Source of the DNA: Ehrlichia canis str. Jake | Lineage (GTDB): Bacteria > Pseudomonadota > Alphaproteobacteria > Rickettsiales > Anaplasmataceae | Assembly (NCBI RefSeq): GCF_000012565.1 | Contig: NC_007354.1 | Span: 1,054,001 to 1,118,000, forward strand | Length of the DNA stretch: 64,000 nucleotides | Reading direction: 5' to 3' | Part shown: positions 62,686 through 64,000 of the stretch, piece by piece | Layout: each line of letters begins with the position of its first letter | Position numbering within the stretch: position 1 is the first letter of the stretch | The notes under the pieces: model-generated | Told to the model about the DNA's origin: nothing | The model's database searches: none | What the model saw: only the letters and a program-made list of their open reading frames with translations | Translations under genes and position numbers: made by a program

Positions 62686-64000
62686 TTATTGTGTCACAGA
62701 ATAACTAAGTCTACGTACAATTTCTTCTCTACCAATCAATGGCAACAATTTAGCAAGCTCTGGACCTGCAGCTAACCCAGTTAATGCTAATCTCAATGGA
62801 GCAAATAAATTCTTACCTCTACGATCAGTCTGCTGTTTTATATTAGAAACCCATGTATTCCAAGTACTATCATGTACCTCCCCTTGAGGGAACATATTTA
62901 GTGCTAATGTTATAAAATCTTTATCATCTTGTTTAACAACAGGCACCATATCCCTACTACAAATTTTTATCCACTCTTCAATATCAGAAAATTTTTCTAT
63001 ATTTCCACATACAAAATCCCAAAAAGCTGGTTTATCTATTTTAAGCTCTTTTAGCCTATCCTTCACATCATCAAACGACATGTTGTGTAATATTTTAGGA
63101 TTTAATTTTAATATATCATCTATATTAAATTTAGTAGGAGCTTGGCTAAAAGCAGTAATATCAAAGGAATTAATTAAACCTAACATATTTATATGTACAT
63201 CTATTGGATGAGAAGTCCCTATTTTAGCAAAATAACTATTAATAGCCATTGGTTCTAATTCATATAATTGCATATCTTTGACACTAGATCCACCAACCCT
63301 CTTAGATATTTTATTATCGTCAGAATACAGCAGAGATAAATGAGCAAACATTGGTACTTTAGCTTTTAAAGCATCTAACATTTGTATCTGTACTGCAGTA
63401 TTACTTATATGATCTTCTCCACGAATTACATGAGTAACATTAAAATCCATATCATCTATCACAGATGGCAACATATAAGTATATGTTCCATCAACTCTTC
63501 TAATAATTGGATCACTAATATTTTTTGGATTAAAAGACACTTTACCACGTATTTCATCATCCCAATTTATTAACTGATCTTGATTTATTTTAAATCTAAA
63601 ATATGGAGCTCTTCCAAAATATTTATCCTTTTCCGCTTGAGTTAAGTTCAATGCACTTCTATCATAAATAGGTGGCAATCCAGATTTTAACTTCATTTTC
63701 CTTTTAAACTCAAGTTCTTCTTTACTTTCATAACAAGGATACAGAAATCCTTCTTTTAACAGATACTGAAACACATCTTCATAACGATCAAACCTAGAAG
63801 ATTGCCTAAAACTAGCATCCCAATTCATGTTCAACCACTTTAAATCATTTTCTATTTCTTTAATATATTCTTCTTGTGATCTCTGAGTATCAGTATCATC
63901 AAATCTCAATAAGAATTTACCTTTCTGTTTACGAACATATAGCCAACAGATTAAAGCAGTGCGAACATTTCCAACATGAAGATATCCTGTTGGACTTGGA
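62686..64000 (-). CDS. gltX: Glutamyl-tRNA synthetase, N-terminus cut by window edge
   Basis: The frame stays open to the window end, where SPTGYLHVGNVRTAL is the class I HIGH region (HVGN). The internal frame then runs through FLLRFDDTDTQRS, THVIRGEDHISNT and the KMSKS-equivalent DDNKISKRVGGSS. The C-terminal anticodon-binding part ends LAAGPELAKLLPLIGREEIVRRL. About 438 codons are present; only the first few residues are missing. Alphaproteobacteria often carry two gltX genes, one of which charges tRNA-Gln for later amidation; which this is cannot be told here. Confidence 0.95.
   Translation of the reverse strand, partial: PSPTGYLHVGNVRTALICWLYVRKQKGKFLLRFDDTDTQRSQEEYIKEIENDLKWLNMNWDASFRQSSRFDRYEDVFQYLLKEGFLYPCYESKEELEFKRKMKLKSGLPPIYDRSALNLTQAEKDKYFGRAPYFRFKINQDQLINWDDEIRGKVSFNPKNISDPIIRRVDGTYTYMLPSVIDDMDFNVTHVIRGEDHISNTAVQIQMLDALKAKVPMFAHLSLLYSDDNKISKRVGGSSVKDMQLYELEPMAINSYFAKIGTSHPIDVHINMLGLINSFDITAFSQAPTKFNIDDILKLNPKILHNMSFDDVKDRLKELKIDKPAFWDFVCGNIEKFSDIEEWIKICSRDMVPVVKQDDKDFITLALNMFPQGEVHDSTWNTWVSNIKQQTDRRGKNLFAPLRLALTGLAAGPELAKLLPLIGREEIVRRLSYSVTQ

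Overview
The window reads as chromosomal DNA of an Ehrlichia species (Anaplasmataceae, Rickettsiales). It is very AT-rich, only about 60% of it is genic, and it lacks insertion sequences, phage genes and CRISPR. The 23S-5S rRNA pair stands without a 16S gene, as is known for Rickettsiales. Alphaproteobacterial markers are present: a Tim44-like adaptor, an NDUFS4-type complex I subunit, split PDH E1 alpha, SecB and an M16 peptidase. Low coding density and intergenic tandem repeats recall E. ruminantium or E. canis, but the species cannot be fixed from the sequence alone.

Layout. 0-6.3 kb: minus-strand, apparently Ehrlichia-restricted hypothetical genes. Three (the first cut by the window edge) are clear paralogues with an N-terminal membrane helix. 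6.8-13.5 kb: housekeeping genes cdsA, frr, pyrH, a 996-aa AsmA-like protein and rnhA. 15.3-17.8 kb (plus) and 23.1-28.9 kb (minus): two sets of small, signal-peptide-less, single-pass membrane proteins that both point inward at mfd (19.5-22.9 kb). Several have Ser/Thr/Asn-rich N-terminal domains packed with N-x-S/T sequons and acidic C-terminal tails. The set includes an apparent frameshift pair and at least two decayed members. 29-42.6 kb: ribE, a nitronate-monooxygenase-like gene, an M16 peptidase, a DsbA-like protein with secB opposite timA, an MFS transporter, tmk, fabD, rpmE-nadK and guaB. 42.6-47.8 kb: 2 kb of degenerate repeats, a decayed fragment of guaB, then 5S and 23S rRNA on the minus strand. 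48-64 kb: an alpha/beta hydrolase, pdhA, a stand-alone virB9, trxA, a 0.75-kb higher-order tandem repeat, mtaB, xseB opposite the NDUFS4-like gene, an AEC transporter, rsmD with a SurA-like gene, tRNA-His, a 54-aa ORF and the C-terminal part of gltX.

How the parts work together. The housekeeping genes serve nucleotide supply (pyrH, tmk, guaB), cofactors (ribE, nadK), lipid and fatty-acid synthesis (cdsA, fabD), envelope biogenesis (AsmA-like, SurA-like, DsbA-like, secB), translation and rRNA/tRNA modification, and repair (mfd, xseB). The lineage-specific part is the small membrane-protein set around mfd and the paralogue array at the left end. Both look like rapidly evolving families undergoing duplication and decay. 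They are candidate host-interface proteins, but no function is shown by sequence alone. Many intergenic regions carry degenerate tandem copies of 100-250 bp, consistent with the repeat expansion and contraction known in Ehrlichia.
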